64,000 nucleotides of DNA from Carya illinoinensis (GCF_018687715.1 NC_056760.1:37896001-37960000), one strand, 5' to 3'; positions 21,046 to 35,075 are shown, counted from the stretch's first letter. Numbers and translations: made by a program. Notes: generated from the sequence alone by a model not told the origin.

Positions 21046-24000
21046 TCTTGCCTTACTGCTGCATTTTGTTATGGCCTTTCTCAAGTGCCTTGGATTGAAG
21101 ATTAGACGTAGCGCAAATTAAGGTGTACTGAAAGAAGATATTTCTAAAGTTTAGAAACTTCTCACTAAATGCATAGAAACATAACATTCACTGTCTAATG
21201 GTAAAATTGTCATTTTACCCTTTTACTTGTGAGAAATGACCATTTTACCCCTAAATTAATAATTTTGCATCATCACTCCAAATCTTACCAAAATTTACTT
21301 CTTCATGTAAATTGTCCTAAATCCAAATATCTAATTAGAAAAATTTAAAACACATCACAATCATAAGAGCTATGCTTAGGTCTATTCACTTAGAAGGCCA
21401 AACTCTTACTTTTGTTGCAATTCATATGAACTTCAACTTTCATGCTTAAACCGATTGATGCAACACTTAAAAATAACATCATATATTTTAAAATCATGCT
21501 GAGATATATATATATATATATATATACACATTTCATAAAAATACAAACTTCTTAATCAATAAATATGCCGAAACACAAAGTTTTGGTCAAATAGAACAAA
21601 TCATTGATGTTCTTGGTTTAACACTTTTCAAACCAATTTCAAGGATTCCAAAAGTCCATAAACATACTCTTAACATGTTAATAAATCAAACCTAAGTCAT
21701 AACATGCTTGAAAAAATAATAAAGAATTAGAAAAATCACCATCAAACCATCGGCATGCTCATTAAGTTTAAAATCAAGTATCTCATGTTCTTGACTTAGA
21801 TCAAACCAATAAATCCGAATTTCTCATGAAATAAACATTCTAGAAATAAAATCATATACCTCATATTCAAGTTCTAAACTTGAACTAAGCATTAAACCTA
21901 TGATCGCATGGCATAAATTCATAAAAACACAAAGCAAACCCATGAGCCTCAAGTTTGTCCTAATCAAACCATTGCATGCATAAAATTTATTCCATCAAGA
22001 TCAAAACTAATATTCTCCAAAAATAACTTTCTCACACATAGATCAAAGTCTTAATAACAAAATATGTAAATATCAAGACCATAGGATTTTGTTTTCACAA
22101 CATAAGATTACAATTTTTCCAAAATAGAAACTATTTTGACATTTACAGTATTAAGGCATGTTTTGTAACCACTAACTCCAACGTTATGCCGAGTGCCTAT
22201 AAAGGAAGAGGAAAAGGTGGCCTGGTATGGCTGGGACACCTCCAATGCCAAAGTCATAAGATATTAAGCATTGGTGAGAAGAAAATGAGAGAGTGGAGAG
22301 TTTTGAGTGATCAACCTTCATGTCATGTATATTCTCGGTCGTCAGGAGTCTTGCCTGCTCAGATTGCCATACTATGACTACCCCAACCTCCACTTGGAAT
22401 GGAACGGAGATTTAGAGTGTTAGGACATATAACACAAGGTTACATACCCCCATACATAACAATTAACATGCAATGCATCCTATGAGTGCATCTAGCAGAA
22501 TGCAATATTTACAGTGAATTAAGGTGACTAAATAAAACTTATGCCAGAATAAATAAAACATCTCAATTCATTTATAACCATCGTAAGTTTAAATCAATGT
22601 TAGCATAATCTTAATATAGATATTCATGATAATGATAATGAGTCTACATAGTTAAATCAATTGCTTCATGTGTTCTAATGCACAAAGGGTTAAGACTCTA
22701 AACATCAAGATGAGGTTTAGTCTTTTGTCAAGGTCTGGCTCCTTTTCAATCACTTGGATCCATTGGTCCATCTAGTCCGTCTTTATCAGGTTTTGACACA
22801 ACTTTTGTCATTCCTAATTGAATGATAGTGGATCTACAAGGAGTGAGATTTACTTAAAATTCGAGTAAGTTAGACAACCAATATACACAAACATAAATTA
22901 TTCATGATGAATGATAAATATGAAATGTATACAATGCAGAAAAATCAGTGAATGTCTCTCATCTAGATTCCTCAACATTTTTAGAAAAAATGAGACACAT
23001 ATTATCATACAGAGAACATTTTTCATTTTAACTGAAAAAAGTATCATAACGTTTTATAATTATTAGTAATTCATATTTAATCGTAACATTATAATGTATG
23101 ATATCGTCACAATTCCCCATATGCACTGTGAGTATCTGCTAGTGACCATAGCACAACTCATGTTGAAACTACGTTATCTACAAAATCATTCTCAATGCAT
23201 TAGTAGCATAACATAACATCATAATATGTACACCCATCAGCCTTAGGTGTCATAACATTTGACTTCACTCTGGCGTTATTCAAAAAAGGACCCATTTGAA
23301 CTCGTTAATTGTTCTTCATTAATTTAGGGGTTACCACTCTATTGTTAAACAATCCAAAGTAGACAGAGGAGTTCCACTAAGAAAATTCTTCATCCTAACC
23401 TTTGGGGTCATGACAAAAATATTTTCATGCTATGTTTGAAAAATGTAGTTCATGACATATGCGTGTAGCAAACTTTAATGTGAAAATGACATTTATATGC
23501 AATATGCTAAAAATGTTGGAACATTCACATGTCATGTAGGTATGTACTCAATTTATCATATAATATTATATTTTATGTTCAAAATGGTAATTATAACATA
23601 AATGCTACATTTATCAATAAATCATAACTAACTTATCAAGATGTAAGTTAGAGGCCAATTACAAACTTTTTGAGTTTAGAAATATCATAGCGGTTGAAAT
23701 CAAATTTCTACTTAGTTAGGATTTTTATTACTACAGAAAATGTTCATAATCAAAAGGTTTAAAAAATGGGTATTTATAGAAATACCCCTAGGCTCATAAA
23801 AATTGCCACTAAGGCCTTAATTTTTCACAATTTGCAAACAAACCTCAACTGAAAATAAGGCCACAAAGGCACTTAATTCAAAATTGGGTTCACAAAGGCA
23901 CAAAGGCTTTTGTTTGTTTAGAAGAAGGCTAAAAAGATTAAGAAAGAGAATTAAACTCAAAACATGGTTTAAAAATCCTTAATTATGAGTAAGTTGATTA

Positions 24001-26594
24001 ATGTCTTTAACTCAAGTTTGAAGGTTGATTATGTATAATTAGGAGTCTTAAGGGGCGTGGGGTACCATTTGTGCTTGAGGAAACCAATGAGATGGTATAT
24101 TAGGCTTCAAATGGAAGAGTGAGAAAAATGCAAAATAAGGCTTTGTGCCTTGTTGGGCTTAAAAAGCCTTGAGTGTGAGTTGCATGGTTCATAGGCTTTG
24201 CTTGGGAGGCCTTTATTCCAAATTTTGAGAGATTATGAGAGGCCTCAAGATCCATAAAGATAGGGCTTGAAAGACTTATCTTATCATAAATGGGTCATGG
24301 GTCAAACCTAACATTAAGTTAGCCCCAAAAGACCTTATGCCTTCCTCATATTTGAGCCAATCATTTCAAAGGCTAACCCACCAAGACTTAAACTCTTATA
24401 AGGCTTCTAAGTCTTGACCCATAACTTTCTAAAGGTTCTAAGGGCCTTAAGTGAATCACTAATGGGTTTGCTTAGTAAACCACTTAGTTTTAACCCTCAA
24501 GTTTAACTATTAATGACACTAAGTGCCATAGTCGAAATAAGTCTAACTATTTCCAATAAAATAAAAGTAAAAAATGATATGATAATAATTCTTATAAGAA
24601 ATATATATATATATATATAGATATATACATATAAAACCCAAAATTATAAGCTTATACTAAGGGCATTTAAAGGCTAATCCTAATGGGTAATCAGGCGGGT
24701 TGTTACACATACTGTTGCATTTAATATGACAGTCTCTTGTTCGCAACATGATCCCTCGTCAGAATCTCGGGCTCGCATTTTATGCTTGCATATTAAATGC
24801 ATCATGGCTCTTATGCATCACTCGAACCGGGGTCTTCTTCTTGTGATACTGAGCTAGATGCGTCTGGTCCAAGGCCAAGATACCCTATGGATATAGGCTT
24901 TTGATCCGGCGGGCGGGTGGGGGGGGGGGGGGGGGGGGGAAGGATCTCTTCCATCTAGTTTTTAACTTTTCAAAATCATGCAAAAATCTTTATAAATCCT
25001 ATTAACATGTAGAAAATCCTAACCTAACTTGCATATTAACATGTTAACTCTTCACCATTAAATATCTAACAACAATTCCACCAAAAACCTCATAAAAAGG
25101 CCAAAGTTTTGCACAAACATCCATACTGTCATCTAGTATGACTTTTGCATGCTCAAACAAACTTTTCGCGAACCAAACTCAATGAAAAATTACAAAAAAT
25201 ATATCAATGAAAACCAAACTCAAATAGAAACAAAACATATGTAGGGAGTTTCATGAGAATTGACTTACAAATATTTCAAAAAAAATCGATTTTAGATTCT
25301 CTCTAGAAAGTGGATTGTGAATGCAAATTGTGAAGTGTGGGAGGCAAGGCTCATGATACATGGTGTAGGGGCTGACATGGGTTGCTTAATAACATTTGGA
25401 TGGGAGGCTGGTAGCCAAAGATGGGGGTGAAAAGAGGCTATATAGCTGTTGTTGACAACCGAAATTTCTAGTAGAGTGGATGGCTTAGGCTTGTAGCCTT
25501 TGTATCTTCCATCAAATGACTATTGGGGGTTGAAGTAAGTGGTAGTGTCAGCCCTTGTCTAGGCTTTGGGAGGGAAAAGAAACTTCCTCAAGAAGCCACC
25601 CATGGTAGTGACTTTCAGTGGGCCAGAGGTAGGCCTTACCAGTGGGCTCAATTTTAGGTTTCAATTGAACCCAAATCCAAATTTTCTTGACCCAATGTGA
25701 TTACCAAGGTATAATAGAGTGGTTAAGAATGCATGATTGAAAATTTAAGTGATTAATAGTATATGGAAGTGATTAATCCAAGTGATTAAACATTTAATAA
25801 AAAACTAGGCCACAAATGGTTGAAGTTATGGTTTAGGTTTTAGGCCATCATGAGAGTTTCGGGATTTTAATTGAAATCCAATGGTTTGGAGTTTCATTAG
25901 GGTTGAAACCCTCTTTTGATTGGTCAAAAAGTGGTTCGGGTGGTCGGAATAGTATTTGTATAGGTAGCATAATCACATGGTTTGATTTGCATCCAATCCA
26001 TCGCACTTAACTCACCAAGTGACAAATTTCCTAGTAATATTTCAAAGATGGCTAAGAATGCGCCAAGTGTCCATCTAAAAAGCGATCATGATTCTAAGTG
26101 GATTTGGAGTTTCCACAAAGCGATTTGACAATGCCTTGAATTGGGAGCCATGTAGCGCTATCCCGAGTGTTATTATTTGCAAAAATTATTATTACACCGT
26201 AAAATCTTAAATATTTATATGAGTCTTGTGGTGCAATTCGTTTCAAAAAATTTAATTATTAAGTTTTTCGATTAAATCAAAATGCATTTTCGAACACTTA
26301 TCATCTGAAAAATGAAAAGCGTATTATTGTATCGTAAAATCTTAAATATTCATCTAGGACTAATGTCGCAACCTGTTTTTCAATCTCATATTTCTAAATA
26401 TCTCAAATAGGAACTTCGGTCACATAGCGGGTAGAAAATTGAGTATGCTGACAGGCTAAAAGCTAAGCTATTACTCAATTCTTAAAATCTTTCCAAGATT
26501 TCAAAATGCTTTTAAGGTCTAAAAGAATTCATCCACTAAATTTCTGGCAGGCTTTTATACTAATCACGGTAGCTCCTGATCTACCTCACTTGGA
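21046..26594. repeat. Non-coding, repeat-like DNA
   Basis: About 5.5 kb without any believable coding frame. The style (TGTCATTTTACCC-type words near 21200 and, read on the minus strand, TGTAACAACCCGCC starting at 24707) resembles long terminal repeats of Ty3/gypsy-type elements, but I cannot pair two repeats or find a primer site. AT tracts lie near 21504-21526 and 24601-24621, and a run of 21 G at 24919-24939. Confidence 0.45.
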
Positions 26595-26940
26595 TATTGA
26601 GATAAGATGAAAAATATGTGAATAGTTGTGAAATTGTTTGATTTAATATGTTTTATGGAATTTTAAAAAAATAGAGAGAAAAAGTTGAATAAAAATATTA
26701 TAAAGTTAAAATATTATTAGAATATAATTTTTTTTAATGTTATTTATCTTTCAGGATATAAAAAAGTTGAATTATTTTTTTGTGTTTTGTTTGGATATTT
26801 GGAAAAGTTGTAATGAATAAGTAATGATTAGATAAAAAAAGTTAAAATTTGAAATTGAAAGTATTTATGCTTAAGTGGTGTTTGGATTTTGACATGAAAA
26901 GAGATGAGATGAGACCATCTCGACGTCCAAAGGGGGCCTT
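26595..26940. mobile_element. Diverged copy of the GAGATGAG MITE family
   Basis: The left part GATATTGAGATAAGATG and the right part AAAGAGATGAGATGAGACC with a GTCCAAAG-like terminus bracket an AT-rich core with the family words GTTGAATAAAAATATTATAA and AAAGTTGAATTATT. Confidence 0.55.
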
Positions 26941-27407
26941 AATTTGAAATATATAGTTGTGATCTATACCCCTCTTTTGGTTACTTTGTATGTTTAATAA
27001 TGGTAGTACCATTGGTTAGTGTAAAAATAATATATTGACATGTTCTAATGAAAAAATTTAGTCTAATTGAGTTGTAAATATGTTGAGTAGAATCTAGGTT
27101 GCAATTAGAATAAAAAGCCCAAAGATTGCAAATTTGTAAGACCTTATGAGATGATCTAGTCAAAGTAAATCAGACATGAATCTTGATTTTTGTCTATGAT
27201 TGAGATGATCTTGATGTCATTGGAAAGTTAACACAATTATCTCAAAATTCATATTTCAGAGGAATCTTCAAATTCCAATATTTGCAAAGTCAAAATAGTT
27301 TGACAATATCACAATCAAAAAACTGAACAGATAGTTCGCTCGATAATCAGCTTGACTAGTGAAAATTTCAACAATAACATTTTCACTAAGGTTTGGACTC
27401 TCTAATT

Positions 27408-27614
27408 GTTTGATTACACAGTTAAGATGAGATGTTTTGTTAGAAATTGAATAAAATATTGTTATAATATAATTTTTTAATATTAGTTTTGTTTTAGGAT
27501 TTCAAAAAGTTGAATTGTTTATTATATTTTGTATGGAAATTTGAAAAAGTTATAATGAAGAGATAAGATAAGACGAGATGAGATAGTTTAGGTTTAGATA
27601 TACAAACGGGGCAT
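27408..27614. mobile_element. Copy of the GAGATGAG MITE family
   Basis: It runs from TTGATTACACAGTTAAGATG to GATATACAAACGGGGCA and includes TTGAATAAAATATTGTTATA and TTGTTTATTATATTTTG. It is one of the best-preserved copies, about 207 bp, and nearly collinear with the copy at 31364-31583. Confidence 0.75.
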
Positions 27615-28976
27615 AAAAGGTTTCAATAGGGAGATGCTTAACCTATAAATCAAAATGTTGGTTTAGGAGCTCTCTTTCCACATTAATGGTTTTCTTAATT
27701 TCTTCTATACTTTTGACTTTGTAGAGATTGGTATTGAGGTTTTAATAACTTCCAAACTATTTTTTGTTAATGATATTCTTTCACTGTAATGAGAGTATAT
27801 TAACAAAACTGGGACACTGTCTTTTTCAGCGGCGAAAGATCAGAATGGGGTGGAGGCATTTATGTGGCACACCTCGGCTTTGAATGTCTAGAAGTGATAG
27901 ATCTAAGAAGAGAACTCCGTGAAAAAAGAGGAGAAAACTAGGTGACCGCTAGCTATTGGTGTGGGTAACGAGATGGGGTTAGAAAGAATTGTAAAAAGGA
28001 AAAAACTAACACACTTCAAGAAGTCTCGAGTGTCTCTGAGTGTCCAAAAGAGAGCAATCCTCTCAATTCTAAGATGGGTGCATGGTTCTCAAGCATCTGG
28101 ATGAGGCAATGAACTATATATTAACAAGTGTCCCATACTGGGATATTGAGGTGAAAAGATGATGATAATCGTATAATTAAAATACTCCATCAGTTTAAAT
28201 AAAATTCAAGTACGTACAACTTGTATGAACTAGCTATCAGAACATGGTACTAGTAGTATATATGGTCAAAGACATTTTACATAAGCAATGAATTAATTGT
28301 GAGTGTATTAGAACCATATGCAGTAAGTGATAGAGCAAGTGTACCCGTGAAGGAGGATCTCCTAATTAATGGTTTACACTCATATTATTACCCATGCGGC
28401 AACGGCAATCTCTCATGGTAGATGTGGCTACACAATGAAATCTGTAGATTTTATATAAGCGGTACTCAAGATACAACTTGTGGGGAATGGGAACCACTAG
28501 GACACAACGGAAATACAAACTTACTATTAATTGTATGGGTCTCTAGAATTAGACCATGATCTAATTCCTGAGGCAATTCCTATGTAACTTGTTTTTAACT
28601 TCGATTACACTCATATCATGAGATTCTTTTTAAGAGAAAACATCCCCATACATTGGTTCTGCATCTCACTAGCTAGTGTCCGTCATCCTGCCTTTGTGGG
28701 AACTGTACCATCCTTACATGTTTGACAACCAACATGTGCTAAATTGAATTATATGTTTCCGTCTCGCTGTTATTTGGCCATGAAGTTTTTGGATATTGTC
28801 GCATTTGTTGCAGCATAGCTCTTAGTTAGATATGTTAAATAATTTATTGTACTTGTAATTATAGAACTTTTACTTGTAATTAAAGAACTTTTATGGTTGG
28901 AAAAATTCATCAACATATGAAAATAGGAATTGCATTATAAATCTCGAGCACTTTTTTTTATTTTCATAGTAGGCCA
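27615..28976. other. Intergenic DNA with no supported gene
   Basis: Moderately AT-rich with no coding frame, repeat boundary or RNA gene that I can support. Confidence 0.5.
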
Positions 28977-30573
28977 TCATATGCCGAACATCAAATGTTC
29001 AAGCACTTTTATTTCCACCAAGACCATCATATAAAATCGCACGTCCAACTTCTTCACTCCAACTTCTTCACTCCAATTTCTAGCATCGACAGTTCTATAT
29101 GATTCTAGATCGGATTCATACACTTCTATATCCCTTGGGTTCACGAATTTAGATTGTGAACTCTCGTATGCAACTGCAATATAAGTACCATGTGCTGACC
29201 TAGTCGAGCTAAACTTGTCACTGCGTGGACGAATGCCTGTACCCATAGCAGGACTTGGTTGATCCAATGGACTATAAACTTCTCCTCCCCAATCAGCTTG
29301 GTTTCCAAACTCACTCAATTTGCCAAATATTGTCAACGACCAGAAACCAACAATAGCACTCTCTTCTTTAAATAGTAAAGTCCACACAGATTCTTTTGAA
29401 TTTGGCCTTGTACTTATATAATCCTTTTTACATCGAAGGCAGCAAAAACAAAAGAAAATTATGAGTATGCATGTAGACCATATAACTTTGACATTTAATT
29501 TTTACTAAAATTAGATTATATATATTTGGTGCATGTAATTTTATTTACCTTAATGACTCGCAATTTTGTAGTGTATTGATTTCCATCTACGGTTGAAATA
29601 TTATAGAGGGGCCAACCTAGCGGTATCTGAGAACTGAGTTGTATATATCCTGGACACTGTGGATTAAAACATTGTCTCTGTCCATCCATCTATCGGATTA
29701 TAAAATTATAATATAATAAAGTATAAAAACGGAAAAATAAACATATTTTTGAATCTTTTGATAGAGTAATATTTTATAAATATATATTAAGAAGAATATA
29801 GTATAACTCCCCATGAGATGAGCAAATAGGCGAATCTTGTTGGCTTTGAACAGCAATGGACATACCTAAATGATGATTCACCTTGAGCAATTATGTCTCT
29901 GATGTGATATATCATGGAAATGTTAAAAACTGCGAACTAAGAATCTTTCATAATAGAACAGTAGAATTACAATAAATCCAACTTTCAAGCTGTCGAGGCC
30001 ATTTAAAAGTGTCATTCGAAAAGAACTATATTGGGATCCATTGATTCCTTTTGGGAGAAAGTTGCTGAAGAATGCTTGAATTCCGTCCATCTTCCTAATC
30101 TGATCAGGTTTTGTTCTAAGTATTGCAAACTAGATGGGATAATTAATTTATTAGCACAATTTATTGACAACACCATGATAAAAACAAAAATAAAGAAGTA
30201 ATACTGACATGATGTCTGGGTTCTTCTTCAATATTGGATAGATATATCTTTAAATCTGTTTTGGCTATTGCCAAATCATCTTCATCGATTCTCTTAATTG
30301 GAACGGTTCCATAAGGACAACCTCTATCTTTTAGCCCAGTACTCGATGATGAATTTCCTTTGTTTTTCATTGCTTCCATAAATAATCTATGTTTCATCTG
30401 TAAAGAACTTTTAAGAAATTAGAACAACCACATAGGTCTTCGATCAATAGTATAAGTTGGAATTGTAAAATGTTAATAATTTTCAAAACTTGAATTGTAG
30501 TATTCTTCTAAAAAGGGTGATTAAAGCCTGGTTGTTTGAAGAAATCAATACAATCATATATGTCTCCATCCAC
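28977..30573 (-). pseudogene. Neprosin-family (DUF239/DUF4409) pseudogene
   Basis: The order of domains on the minus strand fits plant neprosin-like proteins: an activation-peptide exon (30573-30490, DGDIYDCIDFFKQPGFNHP); exon 30397-30209 with GCPYGTVPIKR; an exon from 30129 with FAILRTKPDQ and SLKVGFI; an exon from 29689 with CFNPQCPGYIQLSSQIPLG; and a last block (about 29440-28977) with SVWTLLFKEE, VGFWSLTIF, GGEVYSP and MGTGIRPR. Neprosins are secreted glutamic peptidases, but most plant relatives are uncharacterised. A TAG at 30508-30510 sits where the family has Leu (HPLLKN), the C-terminus appears frame-shifted near 29020, no signal-peptide exon is visible, and the block between 29700 and 29990 is poorly conserved. 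I therefore call a pseudogene; an expressed variant is not excluded. Confidence 0.8.
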
Positions 30574-30578
30574 CTGCA

Positions 30579-31363
30579 AATATCACATCTGATTAGCTTT
30601 CAATACAAAGGAAGTAAATGCATTTGATGATGATAGAGATGATGCGAGGATCAAAATTAGAAGATGTTACTCGTCAGTTGTTGGCTTTCATTGCTTACAA
30701 CACATTAGAACTATTTCATTGTCATTAATGTTATCATAAAACACATGTTTTTTTATCGAAAAATTACCAAATTAAAAATATGGACCGCCAGCTACCTTTT
30801 CAGTATTACCATTATGTATCGGTCTTATTTGTCATTGTATGCATGAAAAACTCTTTAATAATAATAATAATAATAAGAGGGGTGGGGGGGCTAATCAATG
30901 TGGAGTTATTGCCATGTTTCTCTACAAGCAAGTCATGTTGAAATATAGATACTGTACAGATTTATCATACCAACTATATTAATTACTAATAAATTATAGA
31001 GGAGAGGTACAGACTAGTTAATGGGCGATATTTTTATTTCTGTTTGCCAGGTGATATAAATGTGGGTCATTAATTATATTAACTAGTATGACCTAAAAAA
31101 TAATTGAGAGAGATATCCTTAAAAGAGGAATTAAACTAAATTGAATTGTTTTTTTTTCTTTTTTTTTTCCAAATATGATATTTTGTTTCATAATTAATTA
31201 GGATTCAAATTTTTGGGAAAGGGACACGAATACTAAGAATGAAAAAGCAAGACAATGTAAAAAATGATATCGACAAATTGACCCGGTCCTATATATTACT
31301 AACCGAAGGTCAAGAAAAGGCCAATTTCGTTGCTATTTTTGAAGGACATTAACTAGAAGACTA
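30579..31363. other. Intergenic DNA with no supported gene
   Basis: I searched this for a missing first exon of the neprosin-like gene and found none. A short (AAT)n tract lies at about 30858-30880. Confidence 0.5.
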
Positions 31364-31583
31364 AGGCCTCATTTAGTTACACAGTTCAGATGAAATGAGA
31401 TGTTTTGTTAAAAATTGAATAAAATATTATTATAATATAATTTTTGAATATTAGTTTTGTTTTAAAATTTGAAAAAGTTGAATTGTTTATTATATTTTAT
31501 ATGAAAATTTGAAAAAAATTATAATTATGAGATAAAATGAAATAAGATGAGATATTTTAGATTTGGATATGCAAACAGGATAT
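31364..31583. mobile_element. Copy of the GAGATGAG MITE family
   Basis: It runs from GCCTCATTTAGTTACACAGT to GATATGCAAACAGG with the shared core AAAAATTGAATAAAATATTA. It is nearly collinear with the copy at 27408-27614, so the pair gives the clearest consensus of the family in this window. Confidence 0.75.
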
Positions 31584-32419
31584 AAGTGACTTACTCAAAC
31601 CTTAAGATATGTATAGAATACTATGCAGGAATTCTATTAATTGTATTATTAAGAAAAGACCCTAAGGAGATCCATTGAGCACTCAAGATCGTTTCTCTCC
31701 TAATAAATGGATATCTATCATATAGCACTTGTGTTAGCATGCTATTGAGTTCATTAGAGTGGACGTGTTCTTTTGCTGAAAGAATTTCCAGAGTTGACTA
31801 GGTGTAGAGATCGAATTTTCAGAGTTGACTATAGAAAGGTTGGTGGTTCAAAACTAGTTACTAGGAATGAGATTGAGTGAGATACTCATGATATTGTAAG
31901 CCGGATTTAGTTACTTTAATGGTCTTGTAATTGTTTATAAACTAGTTGTAATGAACTAAATTTCCATAAGAGATTTACGTGAATGATGACTTACCATCAA
32001 AGTAGTTTTTGATTTTGAAAGTGTACTTCAAATGAGTTTCCACTTCAATACCAATATTGATGTGTACTGATTATTTCTTCTACACTGATTTATTGTTAAG
32101 CTACTAACTTAAATAGTCCAATGAAATTAGAAAAACACATTCAGCTCCTCTACGTATATTTAGGATCAATACCACCGTATTTTTCACCGTCATTAAAAAA
32201 AAAAAGAAAAAAGGTATCATACATTGCATAGAAAAAATTATAGAATGTTTTTGGGGTACTCTTAGTATCGGAGGCCTGCTAGAAATTCACTTTGAATCGA
32301 GGTCCTAGCAATATAATAGTACTAATTGAAATTCCTCAAGTACTCCTATAAAATTATGAAATTGTCTATTAATTTTCTTGAACAAATTAGTTAGATCTCA
32401 ATTATCAAGATTATATAAA
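31584..32419. other. Intergenic DNA with no supported gene
   Basis: No coding frame or clear repeat boundary is seen. The right edge may include the outer end of the LTR described next. Confidence 0.4.
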
Positions 32420-33200
32420 GAATCAAATACTTAAAATAAATAATCAAACTTACAAAACACAACGATTGGTTACGAAGGGAGTTCTTTAAAGGTAAAACGT
32501 TATGGGGCAACCAAACCTAATAATGTCAATCTTATTGTTTAAAAATCAATTACAAATAATTCTCAATTACAAAATCTTTGTAACTTGACTCTCTTACTTG
32601 TCCAAAAAAATGACCCATTTGTCTTTTACCACAGTAGTAGCGAGAACCTCTAGCGATTTTCAAACTATTTACTTCCCTCTTAGAACTCCAGTAGCTGAAA
32701 TCCAATCAATGATCTTTCATACTTGAAGCACGATCACACTTAAAGAAAGATCACAAATATGAAAATTTACTAAGAAATTTTCTCACCAAAATATACACTA
32801 GAAAGTACTCTAGAAAATATGTAGATATGAATCTCTACAGATCTTAACTAATAAGATCTCTTAAATAATCAATCTGGAAAGAGATCCACTTGAAGTAGGA
32901 TTCTGTTGACGAATAGAATCTGTCACAAGGACTTCTCCTGATGAATTGCTGACATTTCGCGATAACTCTCTTTTACATTGACTGATCTCTGTTCAGCTTT
33001 CATTCTGTATAAATACAGATCCTCCTAGACTCAATTTTTACCTGAATGTCTTATTTAAATAATATCTAAGATTTCTAAATAGACTCAATGTTGTTTAAAG
33101 ATAAAGTCCATAATTATTTTATATTCATCAAAAAATTACAAAAAGAAAAACTTTGAACTAAACCAGAAAAAAGTTTAATACATGTCCTAAACTAATGCAA
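32420..33200 (-). repeat. LTR relic, minus orientation
   Basis: The reverse complement shares, in order, many words with 57830-58640: ATTTTGGTGAGAA, GACAAATGGGTC, TTACTTGTAATTG-like sequence, and a GTAACCAATC/GTTACCAATC motif. That identifies two copies of one LTR family in opposite orientation. Exact ends are not resolved. It lies 3' of the gag remnant on the same strand, so it is probably the 3' LTR of a deleted element. Confidence 0.6.
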
Positions 33201-34166
33201 TAATATAAAGAATGCAGGAATATGCAAGTAGTCTTATCAATTAATGTGACATGGTATCTTCTTTGACCACCTACTTTGCTTTAAATTTTGATATATTCTT
33301 TTCATCAACGCCACTTTGTATGATCTTTTCTTTATTTTGAAAGCAAAAATCTATTAGGTCACCAATTTTGAGACTTATAGAGGTTATTTGATGACTCAAC
33401 TCTTCAACCTTATTTTCTAAATTCTTTTCATTCCTTGTATATTTTATTTTTCCTTCTTTTTTCTATATTTTTCTCAAGTTAAAACAATGTGGCTTTATAT
33501 AGGCAAGAATACCATAAAAATGACAAGTAGGAGTAAACTTACCTTTGGACTTATCTTGGTTGGACTTCTTTGTCATTGATCTATCATGTGAGGCTCTTGG
33601 AACATGAGTTTTAGACACAACCTTTTTTAGAACTTCCTCATCTTGATTTCTTTTAACAAAAATGATATCTTCTGATGAAGTGGCAGCAGACGATAAGCCT
33701 TTAAGTTCCATACTTTGGGAAGTCATATACCCTAAACCCGTACAATCACAATTAGATTTTTGAAAACTCAACATCTCTTCTAATTTCTATATTGTTATTT
33801 TTTATTTGCACTCTTGAAACTTTTCCAATTCTTTTTCTAGTGTAGTTTTTTGATTTTTTTAATATTGATACTTCAACACCAGAAATTTATAATGCATTAG
33901 AAAGATTGCTTTTCTAATTCTCCACAGCAGTAAATCTATTGTACAACTTCTTGTTACACATCATTGTATGCTTTATGTAAACTTTATTCATGATCAGCCA
34001 CAACTAGAGCAACTACCGAGTCACTATCATCATCACTTTTAGATTTTATTAGCCCAGTATCAGAAAAATCATTAACAGCAGTAGAAAAAGGCACAAAAGA
34101 ATTGTCATCATCAGATGATGAACTTGAAGTTTCATATTCTGAACTGCCATTAAGTGTGATATTCAA
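33201..34166 (-). pseudogene. LTR-retrotransposon gag remnant
   Basis: The minus-strand reading gives an acidic Ser/Asp-rich segment (SSSSSDDDNSFVPF, 34166-33984). Downstream are a Lys-rich segment and a degenerate zinc knuckle, TCHFYGILAYIKPHCF (around 33500), where the usual second Cys is Tyr and the usual Gly-His is Ala-Tyr. Then comes NKEEL-type coiled sequence (VEELSHQITSI) with stops. This pattern is typical of plant copia gag. There is no protease, integrase or reverse transcriptase. Confidence 0.7.
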
Positions 34167-34497
34167 TAATTTTCATTTACTTTTCTTAAAATTTGGATAT
34201 TCAATTCTTATGTAATTATAACCACAACATTCATATTATTAGTTTACCTTTACACTAATAATATTTTTAATATTTCTATTACATAAATTAAATATATATT
34301 TTTTGTTTATAATATCCCATAAATACCAAAGTGGTTTTCACTCTTGAGCCAAAGCTTGTTTCCCTTCCAACTTGTGGTCATGGAAGTGATAGATAAATAA
34401 AAAAGAAAGGAAAATATTTATTATATGAAAAATAAAATCACGTAAAAAAATAGTTGTTGGTAGTTGGAATTCTTTTGGGGCCAAAATTCTGAGCTTT

Positions 34498-35075
34498 AAG
34501 AGCACTGGTATTATTAGCCAAATGCAAGTGAATCCAAAATATAGTTAAGTTTTATATAAATGATTTGTATTGGACTAACTAAAAACCTTTAGTTTAGACT
34601 TTAAGATATAGTAACTCTAAAATAATTTTCAAAGTTAGAAAGTCAATATATATTCACCCATCAAACTTATATTTTATTCACAAATAATCAACAAGACTTT
34701 ATTAAATTCTTTTTAAAACTTTCATAATTAGTAAACAAGGCTATATTATGTCAGATTTTTCAAAAAATATTTTTTGTAAACAAGACTATATTATGTTAGA
34801 TAATTAGGTTGATATAAAAAATAGTTAGGAAACAATAATTTTAAGTAAAATTTAAATGATTAATTAATATATGGAGTATATTTGCAAAATATAAAAAAAA
34901 ATTAAAAAATATTATTATTAAAATATATAATATTATATTATTATTCTGACTTTGAGATAGATAGTCCAATGTGAATTAATATTTTCAATGACTTTAACTT
35001 TAAAGCCAAAATCTCGACTTTTAACTAATTTTAGACTTGACAATGGCTAAACAATTCCCAATACTCTAAGAAGTT
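34498..35075. mobile_element. MITE with GAGCACTGG-type inverted ends
   Basis: The left end AAGAGCACTGGTATTATTAG with CCA and the right end (reverse complement CTTAGAGTATTGGGAATTG, then TTTAGCCATTG) are imperfect inverted repeats around an AT-rich, non-coding core. A shorter relative of the left end occurs at about 4823 (TTAAGAGCATTCCCAT) in intron 4 of the dehydrogenase. Confidence 0.55.

Noticed and set aside
22184..22393. Overlapping frames on both strands in the 21-26 kb non-coding region
   Set aside because: No protein family signature, and neighbouring sequence is repeat-like without coding bias.
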